From Chitinophaga hostae (GTDB lineage Bacteria; Bacteroidota; Bacteroidia; Chitinophagales; Chitinophagaceae), in NCBI RefSeq assembly GCF_018224885.1, contig NZ_JAGTXB010000018.1:62001-126000 (forward strand): a stretch of 64,000 nt of DNA. The letters are read 5' to 3'. The position numbers and the translations under genes are program-made. The notes under the pieces are model-generated. The model searched no databases. It had not been told where the DNA came from and saw nothing but the letters and a program-made list of their open reading frames with translations. Position 1 is the first letter of the stretch. The number at the start of each line of letters is the position of its first letter. Of this stretch, positions 1-9,098 are shown piece after piece.

Positions 1-275
1 AAAAGTTCAAAGGACGGAAAAAAGATCCGGTCAACATCAATAATGACGATACCTTTTCGCCCGCCACACAGGCGACGTGGGACGGTACTGTAAAAAGGAT
101 CGACAGCGTATTAACCGCCTGGGAACAGGCCATTGAGCAGGCAGATGAAAAAACACTGTCTTCCAGCTATTCCACGATCGCTCATATCAATGCGCATAAT
201 GCGTATCATATCGGGCAAATCCTTTTCGTACGCAAACAACAGGGTAGCTGGAATCCGGAGAAAGGCGTGAAGTAA
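1..275 (+). CDS. DinB/YfiT-like protein, C-terminal part (cut by window edge)
   Basis: An open frame runs from the left edge (codons in phase with position 3) to TAA at 273-275. The last ~90 residues end in a HNAYHIGQILFVRKQQGSW stretch. This resembles the last helix of DinB/DUF664-type four-helix proteins, whose conserved histidines bind a metal, often as thiol-dependent enzymes. The start lies outside the window. The assignment rests on this C-terminal motif only, so the exact subfamily and substrate are unknown. Confidence 0.6.
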   Translation, partial: KFKGRKKDPVNINNDDTFSPATQATWDGTVKRIDSVLTAWEQAIEQADEKTLSSSYSTIAHINAHNAYHIGQILFVRKQQGSWNPEKGVK

Positions 276-582
276 CGGCATACCGGGCCCACGTGGCGAA
301 CAAATATGGCATGGCCTGCCCCCGGGGCAGGCAACACTGCTATTAACAGCGTCGCCCTCAGCATGATGACCATTCCCCGGAAAAAAGCCAAACAGGCAGC
401 CCCGCCACCACCCGGAAGCACTGCCCTGATGCCATCGCAAATTTACCTGTGAAAAAATCACAGATTCGTTTATATTTAATCCCTGTTTCATGTCGGCAAC
501 ATAAAAACCCGTCGCCGATCTTTAACGAGATTTTAAATATAATGCTGATCAATTCCCGTTTTATTAGACAAAATTCCTTTCA
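276..582. other. 307-bp intergenic region, no gene seen
   Basis: No convincing coding frame. Two short dyads are visible: a GC-rich one at 314-332 (GCCTGCC / GGCAGGC) without a following T-run, and CTGTGA-AAAAA-TCACAG at 447-463. The rest is AT-rich towards the next gene and probably holds the promoter of the dehydrogenase pair, but I could not place a clear -7 box. Confidence 0.5.
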
Positions 583-1134
583 ATGGCAGTGAACAGAAGA
601 TCCGCTATCAAGCAGCTGCTGTTTGTTTCAGCCGGTGTGGCATTTTTGCCCGCCTGTCTGCAACACACAACCAGGGCTTCCTTAGCACTAAAACATATTC
701 AGGTAGATGGTGACCAGGAAAAAATGCTGGCCGAACTCGTGGAAACAATTATTCCCGCTACCACCACACCCGGCGCAAAAGCACTTTCAGCGCATTTGTT
801 TACATTGATTATGATGGACGACTGCTATAAGAAAGAAGAGCAGCAGCAGTGGCTCAACGGACTAAAAGCGTTTGAACAGGCCTGCAAAAAATTAAACGGA
901 CGCTCTTTCCTGAAAAGTACACCGGCACAAAGAGAAGCCTTGCTCACCACCATGGAAGCCGGCTGGAATAACAAGGACGACATGTCCTTCTTTTACCGGA
1001 CTACCAAACACCTGACCATCAAGGCATATACCAGCTCCAAATATTTCCTGACCAACGTCGACATCTATGAGCTGGTACCCGCACGCTTCAAAGGATGCGT
1101 GCCATTGAAACCCACTACCCGGAAGATTGCCTAA
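583..1134 (+). CDS. Gluconate 2-dehydrogenase subunit 3-like protein (Tat lipoprotein)
   Basis: 183 aa. The N-terminus has a twin-arginine signal (NRRSAIKQLL) followed by a hydrophobic stretch and a lipobox-like LPAC, so it is probably exported by Tat and lipid-anchored. The body resembles the gluconate 2-dehydrogenase subunit 3 family (EKMLAELVETIIPATTTPGA motif), small partner subunits of membrane-bound GMC dehydrogenases. It ends 11 nt before the ATG of the GMC oxidoreductase, as expected for a two-gene operon. In characterised relatives this subunit carries the signal that takes the flavoprotein through the Tat pore. The sugar or alcohol substrate cannot be read from the sequence. Confidence 0.85.
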   Translation: MAVNRRSAIKQLLFVSAGVAFLPACLQHTTRASLALKHIQVDGDQEKMLAELVETIIPATTTPGAKALSAHLFTLIMMDDCYKKEEQQQWLNGLKAFEQACKKLNGRSFLKSTPAQREALLTTMEAGWNNKDDMSFFYRTTKHLTIKAYTSSKYFLTNVDIYELVPARFKGCVPLKPTTRKIA

Positions 1135-1145
1135 CTACCAACAAT

Positions 1146-2858
1146 ATGAGTAATAATAATACCAGTCTGCAAAACCGCACGTTTGATGCTATCGTTATCG
1201 GTTCCGGTATCAGTGGCGGATGGGCAGCAAAAGAATTTACAGAGAAAGGATTAAAAACGCTGGTGCTCGAAAGAGGCCGCGACGTAAAACACCTAAAAGA
1301 TTATCCAACCACCAGCCAGTTTCCCTGGGAGTTTCCGCACCGCGGACAAGTACCACAGGAAATAAAAGCAGCTAACCCGTCGATCAGCCGCTGCTATGCC
1401 TATAAGGAAGATGCTATGCACTTTTTTGTGAAAGACAATGACCATCCTTATGGACAGCCTAAACCGTTCGACTGGATCCGCGGCTACCAGGTAGGCGGTA
1501 AGTCACTGATGTGGGCAAGGCAAACGCAACGCTGGAGCGACTTCGACTTCGAAGGTCCGGCACGCGACGGCTTCGCCACCGACTGGCCTATCCGTTATAA
1601 GGATATTGAACCCTGGTATAGCTACGTAGAAAAATTTGTAGGTATCTCCGGTAACAAAGACGGTATCCCCCATCTTCCGGACGGCGAGTTTTTACCACCC
1701 ATGGAACTTACCTGCGTAGAGAATTACTTCAAAGATTTTGTAAAAGCCAATTATAAAGACAGACAAGTCATCTACGCCCGTTGCGCACACTTAACACAAC
1801 CGCAGCAGATACACCTGGATCAGGGCAGAGGCCAATGTCAGAAAAGAGATCTCTGTCAGCGCGGATGCCCATTTGGCGGCTATTTCAGCAGCAACTCCTC
1901 TACCCTTCCCTGGGCAGAAAAAACCGGTAATCTTACTCTCCGTCCCTTCTCCGTAGTACATTCCATCATCTATGATGAACAAAAAGGAAAAGCTACCGGC
2001 GTACGCGTAGTAGATACCAATACCAGGGAAATGATGGAATATTACGCCAACGTCATTTTTGTAAATGCCGCTGCCGTTAATACCAACCTGATACTGCTCA
2101 ACTCCACCTCCCACCGCTTTCCTAACGGTTTGGGTAACGACAGTGGTGTGCTGGGTAAATACTTTGCTTTTCATAATTACCGCGGACATATTTCCGGTCA
2201 GTACGAAGGATTTAAAGACTCCACTACCGACGGACGACGTCCCACCAGCGCCTACCTGCCCCGCTTCCGTAACGTAATGAAACAGGAAACAGATTTCCTC
2301 CGTGGCTATGCAGCCGGATTTTCCAGTGGCAGAGGCTCCCATACCGATACCAACGGATTTGGCAAAAGCCTGAAAGAACAGCTGTTCAACAGTCAAACCG
2401 ATTCAGCCTGGTTCGTAGGTTCACATATGATGGGAGAAACCATCCCGAAAGAAAAAAGCACCGTTACTTTGGACGCCAATCGTAAAGACGAATGGGGCAT
2501 TCCACAAATCAATATCGACCTGGACTACGATGATAACGATGAAAAAATGCTGAAGGATTTCTTCGAACAAATGACGGAAATGTATACCAAAGCAGGATTT
2601 ACCAATATCAGCACCGGCGACTCCAAACAGGCGCCGGGACTCGATATCCACGAAATGGGCGGTGTGCGCATGGGACTGGATCCCAAAACATCCATGCTCA
2701 ATAAATGGAACCAGCTGCATGCATGCACCAACGTATTTGTAACCGACGGCGCTTGCATGACATCTACTTCCACACAAAATCCGTCACTGACTTATATGGC
2801 GCTTACTGCCAGGGCAGCGGACTATGCGGTGAAGCAGCTGAAGAAAGGAGAGATCTAA
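1146..2858 (+). CDS. GMC family oxidoreductase (FAD-dependent dehydrogenase subunit)
   Basis: 570 aa from ATG 1146. The frame is open from 1095, but that would overlap the upstream gene and put 17 unrelated residues before MSNNNTS. A Rossmann FAD motif (VIGSGISGG, ~residues 18-26) is followed by the E of VLERGRD. The C-terminus has the GMC active-site region HEMGGVRMG and STQNPSLTYMA. There is no signal peptide of its own, so it is inferred to be co-exported with the Tat subunit just upstream. It likely oxidises a sugar or polyol in the periplasm and passes electrons to a cytochrome or quinone, but no cytochrome subunit is adjacent. Substrate unknown. Confidence 0.9.
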   Translation: MSNNNTSLQNRTFDAIVIGSGISGGWAAKEFTEKGLKTLVLERGRDVKHLKDYPTTSQFPWEFPHRGQVPQEIKAANPSISRCYAYKEDAMHFFVKDNDHPYGQPKPFDWIRGYQVGGKSLMWARQTQRWSDFDFEGPARDGFATDWPIRYKDIEPWYSYVEKFVGISGNKDGIPHLPDGEFLPPMELTCVENYFKDFVKANYKDRQVIYARCAHLTQPQQIHLDQGRGQCQKRDLCQRGCPFGGYFSSNSSTLPWAEKTGNLTLRPFSVVHSIIYDEQKGKATGVRVVDTNTREMMEYYANVIFVNAAAVNTNLILLNSTSHRFPNGLGNDSGVLGKYFAFHNYRGHISGQYEGFKDSTTDGRRPTSAYLPRFRNVMKQETDFLRGYAAGFSSGRGSHTDTNGFGKSLKEQLFNSQTDSAWFVGSHMMGETIPKEKSTVTLDANRKDEWGIPQINIDLDYDDNDEKMLKDFFEQMTEMYTKAGFTNISTGDSKQAPGLDIHEMGGVRMGLDPKTSMLNKWNQLHACTNVFVTDGACMTSTSTQNPSLTYMALTARAADYAVKQLKKGEI

Positions 2859-2872
2859 TTTACTATAGCAAT

Positions 2873-2910
2873 AAAAAGCCTGTAAACCTCCCCCGTTTAC
2901 AGGCTTTTTT
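2873..2910 (+). terminator. Rho-independent terminator after the GMC gene
   Basis: Near-perfect inverted repeat AAAAAGCCTGTAAAC (2873-2887) / GTTTACAGGCTTTTTT (2895-2910) with a 7-nt C-rich loop and T-run. It starts 14 nt after the GMC stop codon. Confidence 0.9.
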
Positions 2911-2946
2911 GCTTTAATTTGCAGCCATACTATTCATCTGTACCCC

Positions 2947-3699
2947 ATGAAAAAATATTGGCTTGTTATCATCAATACACTGCTGATGTTGCCTTTTATT
3001 ACTAATGCACAAATTCATAAGATGAGAACTTTAAATGAACTGATCAATACAAAAGAACCCGGCTGGGACCTGGTAAAAGACTGGATTAACAAAGGCAGCA
3101 ATCATATTGAAATCCTCCCGAAAGACAGCGCACGCGCTGAACAGGCCCTGTATCAAACGCAGGTAACGACCCGCTCTCCTATGGGTGCTATTATATACGA
3201 AACAGGCGGACTACTCGTAGATCATGGCTGGATAAGGGTATTAGGCTCCGGCCATGAAAAGCTGGATCGCAGTCTTCCGGCATGGAATGAAGGCAAATCA
3301 TTTACACAAACCGGCGAACAACCCTCTTTCCTCCTGATAGCAGACGATGTAACAGGCGGATTCTTTGCCATCAACAACGGCGGCATCGCTACCCAGGAAG
3401 GAATAAGCAGCGTATTCTATTTTGCACCCGATGCGCTGGAATGGGAAAATATGGAAATCGGGTATAGCGACTTTATCGGGTTTTGTTGCTCCGGAGATAT
3501 AGAAGGCTTTTACAAAGCTTTCCGCTGGAAAGGATGGCAGGAAGATGTAGCAAAGATGAACGGTACACAGGGCATGAGCTTCTATCCATTCCTGTTTACA
3601 AAAGAAGGAAAAGATATGGAAAAAGTCAGCAGGAAACCCGTACCAATGGAAGAATTATGGCTGTTGCAGATGCAACTTAAACAACAGGCGGGACATTAA
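2947..3699 (+). CDS. DUF2625-like secreted protein
   Basis: 250 aa. A signal peptide (MKKYWLVIINTLLMLPFITNAQ) suggests export to the periplasm. The rest resembles DUF2625: an LNELINTKEPGW start, the VTTRSPMGAIIYETGG core and the DHGWIRVLGSGH block. The family has no established biochemical role that I can name. It stands alone between the terminator of the GMC pair and the FabI-like gene, so context gives no functional hint. Confidence 0.7.
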   Translation: MKKYWLVIINTLLMLPFITNAQIHKMRTLNELINTKEPGWDLVKDWINKGSNHIEILPKDSARAEQALYQTQVTTRSPMGAIIYETGGLLVDHGWIRVLGSGHEKLDRSLPAWNEGKSFTQTGEQPSFLLIADDVTGGFFAINNGGIATQEGISSVFYFAPDALEWENMEIGYSDFIGFCCSGDIEGFYKAFRWKGWQEDVAKMNGTQGMSFYPFLFTKEGKDMEKVSRKPVPMEELWLLQMQLKQQAGH

Positions 3700-3718
3700 T
3701 CATCACCCGGTGTGATGA
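3700..3718. other. Short hairpin after the DUF2625-like gene
   Basis: TCATCAC (3700-3706) pairs with GTGATGA (3712-3718) across a 5-nt loop, right after the stop codon. It lacks a proper T-run, so it could be a weak terminator or an RNA 3' end, or chance. Confidence 0.35.
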
Positions 3719-3835
3719 CTTTAACAAACGTGATTGCATAAAATGTTAAAATTCATCATGTCCTTCTTTGTGCAGGAATAATTACTATACATTTAAGCCC
3801 TGTAGTAATCAATATTCTTACACTAAAACACCGTC

Positions 3836-4648
3836 ATGTCCCACAACTTATTAAAAGGTAAAAAAGGAATTATTTTTGGCGCCCTCGATGAAAAGTCAAT
3901 TGCCTGGAAAACGGCGCTGCACTGCGTTGCAGAAGGCGCAGAAATCGTTTTAACCAACGCGCCTATCGCCATCCGCATGGGCGAAATTAATGAGCTGGCC
4001 AAACAATGTAATGCCCCGATCATACCGGCAGATGTAACGAACATGGATGACCTGGAAAATCTCTTCATCAAAACAAAAGAGCATTTTGGCGGCGGCGTGG
4101 ACTTCATGCTGCATTCCATAGGAATGAGCGTAAACGTGCGTAAAGGCAACGACTATACGAACCTGAACTACGACTTCATGCATAAGTCGGTCGATATTTC
4201 GGCGATGAGCCTTCACCGCGTATTACAAACCGCGATGAAGCACGACGCCATCAACGAATGGGGTTCCGTAGTAGCCCTTACCTTCATCGCAGCGCACCTG
4301 GCATTTCCCAACTACAACGAAATGGCCGATATTAAAGCGATGCTGGAAAGTATTACCCGCAGCTTTGGCTACCAGTACGGCAACAAAAAGCATGTACGTA
4401 TCAATACCGTTTCCCAGTCGCCTACTATCACTACGGCAGGTCAGGGTATCGCCGGTTTCGATGGCTTCGTTTCCTTCTCAGAAAAAATGTCGCCCCTCGG
4501 AAACGCTACCGCCGAACAATGCGCGGAATTTACCGTCGCCCTGTTCTCGGACTACACAAGAATGGTGACCATGCAAAACCTCTTCCATGATGGCGGGTTC
4601 TCCAGCACCGGCGTTTCAGAAGCGGTAGTTGCGCAGATGGGGAAATAA
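3836..4648 (+). CDS. fabI: Enoyl-ACP reductase FabI-like SDR
   Basis: 270 aa, the usual FabI length. The N-terminal nucleotide-binding signature GALDEKSIAW and the YNEMADIK motif (Y160, K167; Y-x6-K) are typical of FabI rather than classical Y-x3-K SDRs. FabI reduces trans-2-enoyl-ACP with NAD(P)H in the last step of fatty acid elongation. The residue ten before the catalytic Tyr, Tyr146 in E. coli FabI, is Phe150 here, as in InhA. ACP-binding and C-terminal regions look intact. It is monocistronic and not in a fab cluster, so it may be a second, divergent FabI paralogue. A related reductase of other enones is possible. Confidence 0.75.
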   Translation: MSHNLLKGKKGIIFGALDEKSIAWKTALHCVAEGAEIVLTNAPIAIRMGEINELAKQCNAPIIPADVTNMDDLENLFIKTKEHFGGGVDFMLHSIGMSVNVRKGNDYTNLNYDFMHKSVDISAMSLHRVLQTAMKHDAINEWGSVVALTFIAAHLAFPNYNEMADIKAMLESITRSFGYQYGNKKHVRINTVSQSPTITTAGQGIAGFDGFVSFSEKMSPLGNATAEQCAEFTVALFSDYTRMVTMQNLFHDGGFSSTGVSEAVVAQMGK

Positions 4649-4659
4649 AACTGCCTTAC

Positions 4660-4867
4660 CCAGGATTAAATTGTCTTGCCCAGGATTAAACTTATTTTAG
4701 GATTTACAGGATTTTTTCTTTTTGATTTTAAAGGATTGTGGGAGATATAAGCGAAAATAAATTTGCTTATATCTCCCACAATCTTTTAAATCAATCTAAA
4801 ATCAAAAAGAAAAAATCCTGTAAATCCTAAAATAAGTTTAATCCTGGGCAAGACAATTTAATCCTGG
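4660..4867. repeat. Long palindromic element A
   Basis: A 208-bp inverted repeat between the convergent fabI-like and symporter genes. Each arm is about 93-102 nt and nearly perfectly complementary apart from a small 8-nt insertion in the right arm. From the outside in, the arm reads CCAGGATTAAA, a second CCAGGATTAAACTTATTTT, GGATTTACAGG, a T-run, GATTTTAAA, then a variable inner stem GTGGGAGATATAAGC. The AT-rich loop is about 12 nt (4754-4765). The right flank ends in AAAAAAATCCG, just before the symporter stop. It shares its arm module with elements B, C and D. No ORF or transposase is inside. Confidence 0.9.
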
Positions 4868-4885
4868 CCAAAAAAATCCGTGGCG

Positions 4886-6520
4886 TCAGCGGAAGTACCA
4901 ATACAACACCGCCATTACTCCCAGCAACACACCCGACAATACTTTATAATTTGCAAGTCCCGGCCAGCCTTTTACGCGTAAGGGCGCCAGCGGGCTTTCC
5001 CAATATAAACGGCTGCTTTCCGGGGTATGCTGCATCGGAAAAGCAAAAGATAAGGTCACCTGCAGCAGCATACAAACTACAAACAGGTAAAACGCCACCA
5101 TCAACGCAGGAATATGACTCAAAGGTCCTTCAGGGGATACCTTGCCGATAACATATACGATGGCGCCCAACGCAGAGCCAAGCCATAAAGTATACTGCGC
5201 CGCCAGCGCCGACGCCTTTTTCCAGAATACTCCTAACAGGAATACACAGGTGATGGGCGGCGCAATATGCGAGATTACGTCATTTATGCCGTTAAAAAGA
5301 CTCTCATACCTATTCAGCAGGGGCAGCAGCCCGATCGATAACAACAGCGCCAAACCGGCCGCAACACGGCCTGTTTTCACCAGTTGTTTGTCGGTAGCTT
5401 CCGGCCGGTACCTTTTGTACAGATCATAACTTACCAGCGTGGCGATGGAATTCAATGCCCCGGAAATCTGGCTCATCAGGCCGGATAATAATGCCGCCAC
5501 TAAAATACCTACCAATCCGGGAGGTACCAGTTTAGTAATCATCAGTGAATAGATCCCTTTGGTATGCAGCTTCCCATCTGCCTGTTGCAAGGCGCTCAGG
5601 TCTAGTGCGCCTTGTTTATAGAGCACATACGCCAGCAACCCGGGTAAGATGAAAATAAAAACAGGCAGCACTTTTATAAATCCGCAAAACAAAGCGCCGG
5701 TGCGCGCATGGTTTTCATCTTTTGCACCCAGCACGCGCTGCACAATCGTTTGATCCGCACACCAGTACCAGATACCGATCACCGGGTAACCCAGGAATAC
5801 AGCATACCAGGGGAGTCCGCCGGGATCGCCTGGCGGACGCAACATAGACAACTTATCCATCTGCTCATTTCCCTGTAATACATCGATCACCGGGTGCCAG
5901 CCGCCTACTTTCCACCACGATAATATCGTGATGATAATTGCGCCGGCAAGCAACACCACTGTTTGTACCGATTCTGTTACCACTACAGCGCGTAAACCGC
6001 CCACGATGGTGTAAGCACCGGTTACCACCGCAATCATGATGATACTGGTAAACATGTTAATACCAAATAACGTTTCGAGCACAATACCACCTGCCAGGAA
6101 AGAAAAGGCAATATGAATCACCACTGCCGAAACAACAGACACAATCGCCAGCCAGTCGCGGCAGTTGCGGTTGTACCGCCGTTCCAGGAAGTCAGGCAAG
6201 GTGGCCACACCCGACCGGATGTAAAACGGTATAAAGAAAAGCGCCAGCAGTATCAGCGTAAATGCTGCCATCCATTCGAAGTTGCCTGCCAGCAAACCGG
6301 TGTCAAAACCGCTTTGCGCCAGGCTCACCAGGTGCAGACAGGAAATATTGGTGGCAAACAAAGCCATGCCGATCATCGGCCAGCGTAACGATTTACCCGC
6401 CAGGAAATATTCTCCCGCGGCATTGCTGTCCTTTTTACCGGACATGCCGGCCCAAAATCCCAGCAGCACAATAAACGCCACGTAACAAATGCTGATGACT
6501 ATATCTGTGGAGGAAATCAT
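4886..6520 (-). CDS. Sodium/solute symporter (SSS family), probable L-fucose importer
   Basis: 544 aa, very hydrophobic with roughly 13-14 membrane segments. The SSS/SGLT core is visible: an N-terminal YVAFIVLLGFWAG helix, GKSLRWPMIGMALFATNIS, and TVVGG-like AYTIVGGLRAVVVTE. Its start overlaps the dehydratase stop by 4 bp, so it is the last gene of the fucose operon. SSS proteins couple solute uptake to Na+. L-fucose or a fuconate-type acid as substrate is inferred only from the operon. The adjoining palindromic element A lies just past its stop. Confidence 0.85.
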   Translation of the reverse strand: MISSTDIVISICYVAFIVLLGFWAGMSGKKDSNAAGEYFLAGKSLRWPMIGMALFATNISCLHLVSLAQSGFDTGLLAGNFEWMAAFTLILLALFFIPFYIRSGVATLPDFLERRYNRNCRDWLAIVSVVSAVVIHIAFSFLAGGIVLETLFGINMFTSIIMIAVVTGAYTIVGGLRAVVVTESVQTVVLLAGAIIITILSWWKVGGWHPVIDVLQGNEQMDKLSMLRPPGDPGGLPWYAVFLGYPVIGIWYWCADQTIVQRVLGAKDENHARTGALFCGFIKVLPVFIFILPGLLAYVLYKQGALDLSALQQADGKLHTKGIYSLMITKLVPPGLVGILVAALLSGLMSQISGALNSIATLVSYDLYKRYRPEATDKQLVKTGRVAAGLALLLSIGLLPLLNRYESLFNGINDVISHIAPPITCVFLLGVFWKKASALAAQYTLWLGSALGAIVYVIGKVSPEGPLSHIPALMVAFYLFVVCMLLQVTLSFAFPMQHTPESSRLYWESPLAPLRVKGWPGLANYKVLSGVLLGVMAVLYWYFR

Positions 6521-7758
6521 CCGGGGAAAGTATTAACTGAAAGCAGGTCACAACTGCTGCCCGGCATTTCAGGAGTTTGATAAAATCCGTCTGTAATCAG
6601 CGCCGGTGTTGAAAAATGCGCACGCAGATGCGGAATATGTTCCAGGAATAACGCGTCATGACCCATGCCGATATGATTGAACAATACCAGGTGCTGATGC
6701 AGCTGCCCCATATCACCAACATGCGGCACTACCGGCACACCGTATTTTTTACATAGCAGGCTCACAGTTAAAAACTCGCTAACACCGCCTACACGAACGG
6801 CATCTACCTGTATAAACCCTGCACAACCTGTTTCCAGGTAATTTTTAAAGATGACCTTATTCGGCACATGTTCCCCTAAGGCAAGCTTCACAGGGTCCAG
6901 CGCATCTGCCAGCTTCTTATGCGCCAGCACATCATCCGGATGCGTGGGCTCTTCTATCCAGTAAGGACGGATATCAGCCAGTCTTTTGCCGATAGCAATT
7001 GCCTGCGGCAGATTCCATTGCTGATTGGCATCTACCATTACTTTGATATCATCGCCGACCGTATTTCTTACAATATGTGCTCTTCGTATATCCGTTTCCG
7101 GGTTCTTCGCTCCCACTTTTAATTTTAATGCCTTAAACCCATTCTCCAGCGCACGCTTGCAATTGGTTTCCAGCTGATCATCGGAGTAGTTGAACCAGCC
7201 GGCAGAAGTATCATATGCAGGATAACCCTGCTTCAATACACCTTCCCTGCTGCTGCGCGACGGCTGCATATCCGTTAACATCCGTACCGCTTCCTCACGT
7301 GACAATATTTCTTCGAGATAGGAAAGGTCCAGTGTATTCACCAGCTGCTCCGGTGTGAGATCCAGCAACAGTTTCCATAAAGGCACCTGCTGTTGTTTTG
7401 CCCACAGGTCGTAGCAGGCGTTGGTCACCGCTGCCAGTGCAAGATGTACCACTCCTTTATGTGGGCCCAGCCAGCGGAATTGCTGCTCATCGGAACGTTG
7501 TTTAAACCAGTCGCCGAAAGCAGCCATTATTTCAGGAAGATCTTTACCAACCAGTTTTTCGCCATAAAACCTGGCAGCGGCGCATACCAGCTCATTACCC
7601 GCTCCCAGCGTAAAAGCCAGGCCGGTGCCGCAATTTCCCTTATCATCATACAAACAGGCAACGGTATAAGAATAGACCGGGTTCTGATGTATCGCATCAC
7701 TGCCGGCCCCCGCTGCCAGCGGGAACCGGGCATCTTTAACTACTACTTTTGTGATCAT
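6517..7758 (-). CDS. L-fuconate dehydratase (enolase superfamily)
   Basis: 413 aa. Residues match the mandelate racemase/enolase superfamily: KLKVG (base lysine), VDANQQWN (metal Asp), WIEEPTHPDD (metal Glu), GEHVPNK (metal Glu) and PHVGD (His of the D-H dyad). The TSAGWFNYSDDQL stretch and the EEPTHPDDVLAH block are characteristic of L-fuconate dehydratase, which converts L-fuconate to 2-keto-3-deoxy-L-fuconate in the non-phosphorylating fucose pathway. It overlaps both neighbours by 4 bp (fucosidase upstream, symporter downstream), indicating translational coupling. Other 6-deoxy or acid-sugar substrates are possible, but context favours fuconate. Confidence 0.88.
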   Translation of the reverse strand: MITKVVVKDARFPLAAGAGSDAIHQNPVYSYTVACLYDDKGNCGTGLAFTLGAGNELVCAAARFYGEKLVGKDLPEIMAAFGDWFKQRSDEQQFRWLGPHKGVVHLALAAVTNACYDLWAKQQQVPLWKLLLDLTPEQLVNTLDLSYLEEILSREEAVRMLTDMQPSRSSREGVLKQGYPAYDTSAGWFNYSDDQLETNCKRALENGFKALKLKVGAKNPETDIRRAHIVRNTVGDDIKVMVDANQQWNLPQAIAIGKRLADIRPYWIEEPTHPDDVLAHKKLADALDPVKLALGEHVPNKVIFKNYLETGCAGFIQVDAVRVGGVSEFLTVSLLCKKYGVPVVPHVGDMGQLHQHLVLFNHIGMGHDALFLEHIPHLRAHFSTPALITDGFYQTPEMPGSSCDLLSVNTFPG

Positions 7759-9086
7759 TTTTTATCGTCGTTTTTTATAGGAGCAATACTCATAGCTGGT
7801 TGATCTGTTTCCAACACAACTACTGTATCATTGGTATCTGGTAAAGTGGCAGGCAACGTGATACTAACATCTCCCCCGGTTTGCTGCACGGGCACTGCTG
7901 CACCGTTCATGATATAAGCCTTCTGAACTTTTATACCTTGCAAACCACTCAGTGTCAATGTTTGCACCGGCTCAAATACGTGTACGTATATACGTTTTCC
8001 GCTGCGGGTGGTGGCAAATGTTTTATTGGGATTAAAAGGTCCGCCATTGGTTTTATAGATCGCCGCACCGTATTGATGCAACCAGTTGCCCATTTCTTTT
8101 AACCGGTTTACCTGCTCCGGCTCTATTGCGCCATCTGCACGGGGGCCTACGTTAAACAACAGGTTGCCGTTACCGCCGGCTACTTTGGCCAGTGTTTGTA
8201 TACAGGTTTGTAACGATTTCATTTTATCATTTGGCTTCCAGGCCCATTGTTCACAGATGGTCATACAGGTTTCCCAGGGCGTTTTCATATTCAGATCACC
8301 GATACGTTGTTCCGGGGTATCGTAGTCACCCAGGAAAGTGGCCGTGCCGGAAGCGCCGGTGCCCGAAAATGCCTTACCCAGGCGATTGTTGATGATCAGG
8401 TCTTTCTTCTGTTTTTTGAGATAGGCATACATATCAAGCGCCATCTCTGATGTCCAGGGGGCTTCCCAGGGGCCGTCAAACCACAGCATGTACGGGTCGT
8501 ATTTGACGATCAGCTCTTTCAGCTGATTTTTCATATACGTCACATATTTTTTCATGTCTGCATTTTTACGTACACCATTCGAATCATTCGGATTATCGAT
8601 CGGGTAATCGGGATAATGCCAGTCGAGTACAGAGTAGTAAATACAAAATTTGATACCATACTTTTTACAGGCTTTGGCCAGCAACCCTACCACGTCTTTC
8701 TTAAAGGGAGTAGCCATGATGTTGTAGTCGGTATAGGCAGATGGCCATAGGCAAAATCCATCATGATGCTTGGCGGTGATGGTCAGGTATTTCATACCGG
8801 CATCACTGGCCGTTTTCACCCACTCTTCCGCATTAAACTTTACCGGGTTGAATATTTTATACAATGTATCGTAATCGGCAGCAGGTACCTGCACGTGCCG
8901 CGACCAGCCTATTTCCGTACCCCGCAGCGCAACAGGCCCCCAGTGAATGAACATACCAAAACGCAGGTCCATAAATTTGTCCATCACCGCTTTGCTGGTT
9001 AGAATTTTCTGGTCCAGCTGGTCATTGGTCTGGCCCTGGCTGTTGAGTGCCAACAGCAGTAAACATAAGGAAAGGATTTTCTTCAT
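7755..9086 (-). CDS. Alpha-L-fucosidase, GH29
   Basis: 443 aa with a cleavable signal peptide (MKKILSLCLLLLALNSQG). The GH29 catalytic barrel is clear: RFGMFIHWGP near the N-terminus, TITAKHHDGFCLWPS, and LWFDGPWE containing the likely nucleophile Asp204. A C-terminal beta-domain follows (~residues 345-430). The enzyme releases L-fucose by a retaining mechanism from glycans in the periplasm or outside the cell. It is co-transcribed with the SDR (12-nt gap) and dehydratase (4-bp overlap), so it supplies the fucose that the rest of the operon oxidises. Confidence 0.93.
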   Translation of the reverse strand: MKKILSLCLLLLALNSQGQTNDQLDQKILTSKAVMDKFMDLRFGMFIHWGPVALRGTEIGWSRHVQVPAADYDTLYKIFNPVKFNAEEWVKTASDAGMKYLTITAKHHDGFCLWPSAYTDYNIMATPFKKDVVGLLAKACKKYGIKFCIYYSVLDWHYPDYPIDNPNDSNGVRKNADMKKYVTYMKNQLKELIVKYDPYMLWFDGPWEAPWTSEMALDMYAYLKKQKKDLIINNRLGKAFSGTGASGTATFLGDYDTPEQRIGDLNMKTPWETCMTICEQWAWKPNDKMKSLQTCIQTLAKVAGGNGNLLFNVGPRADGAIEPEQVNRLKEMGNWLHQYGAAIYKTNGGPFNPNKTFATTRSGKRIYVHVFEPVQTLTLSGLQGIKVQKAYIMNGAAVPVQQTGGDVSITLPATLPDTNDTVVVLETDQPAMSIAPIKNDDKK

Positions 9087-9098
9087 TATTCGTAGAAT

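Noticed and set aside
447..463. CRP-like TGTGA-N5-TCACA dyad
   Set aside because: The spacer is 5 nt, not 6 as in CRP sites, and Bacteroidota CRP relatives do not clearly use this box. Kept only as a dyad in the intergenic entry.
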